The notes below the pieces were generated by a model. That model was not told the origin of the DNA, did not search any database, and saw only the letters and a program-made list of their open reading frames with translations. A stretch of 64,000 bases of DNA, taken from NCBI RefSeq assembly GCF_015704895.1, contig NZ_JADQWB010000021.1, forward strand, positions 22,095-86,094, written 5' to 3'. This DNA comes from Agrobacterium leguminum. Lineage in GTDB: Bacteria; Pseudomonadota; Alphaproteobacteria; Rhizobiales; Rhizobiaceae. This document shows positions 63,981-64,000 of the stretch, piece after piece. Position numbers and translations under genes: made by a program. Numbering within the stretch: the first letter of the stretch is position 1; each line of letters opens with the position of its first letter.

Positions 63981-64000
63981 GAAGCCACACACACCAAGGC

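Overview
The window is chromosomal DNA of an alphaproteobacterium of the Rhizobiales, most likely Agrobacterium or a close Rhizobium. This is inferred from the GC-rich coding style, a type II glutamine synthetase (glnII) beside a DUF2735 gene, a rhizobial-style urease cluster with passenger genes, a RutR-type pyrimidine locus, and many RIME/ABC-like palindromic intergenic repeats. I see no phage, insertion sequence, tRNA, rRNA or CRISPR array. About 61 protein genes are supported.

Layout. 1-3345 (minus): a polar amino-acid ABC importer followed by the start of a homocysteine S-methyltransferase gene. 3346-14418: a polysaccharide region with a GNAT-like protein, two family-2 glycosyltransferases, a third glycosyltransferase in an operon with a Tat-exported GH10 glycanase, a WecG/TagA transferase, a Wzz/GumC chain-length protein and a phosphomannomutase. 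14552-16147: truncated haemoglobin, DUF423 and DUF2325 genes. 16300-24129: a rutR-type regulator divergent from an operon for reductive pyrimidine breakdown (beta-ureidopropionase, dihydropyrimidinase), a Nudix hydrolase and a complete NMT1/THI5-type ABC importer. 24704-29231: an RND efflux pair. 29611-30393: a Crp/Fnr regulator.

30466-48426 (minus): a nitrogen-acquisition block containing the urease structural and accessory genes (ureD, A, B, C, E, F, G) interleaved with non-urease genes, an esterase, and the urea ABC importer urtABCDE. 48916-49950 is glnII behind a sigma-54-type promoter. Urea import, hydrolysis and ammonium assimilation are therefore physically linked. 50169-55286: an SDR oxidoreductase, then a 1129-residue protein joining an NCS1-like transporter, an eight-cysteine module, a histidine kinase and a receiver domain. 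A LuxR-type response regulator overlaps its stop codon. This two-gene signalling pair lies between two HAAT-type importers (urt and liv) and is the most unusual object in the window.

55559-63757: a small P-loop ATPase, a polysaccharide deacetylase, the liv importer genes (livH, M, G, F, a small membrane protein, livK; minus) and cysQ (plus). Candidate regulatory sites read from the bases include a near-perfect RutR box, a perfect FNR-type box 5' of the Crp/Fnr gene, a sigma-54 promoter for glnII, a 16-bp perfect palindrome 5' of urtA, and a promoter with an overlapping palindrome 5' of the RND operon. Functions are assigned from recognised motifs and gene context; no database search was run.
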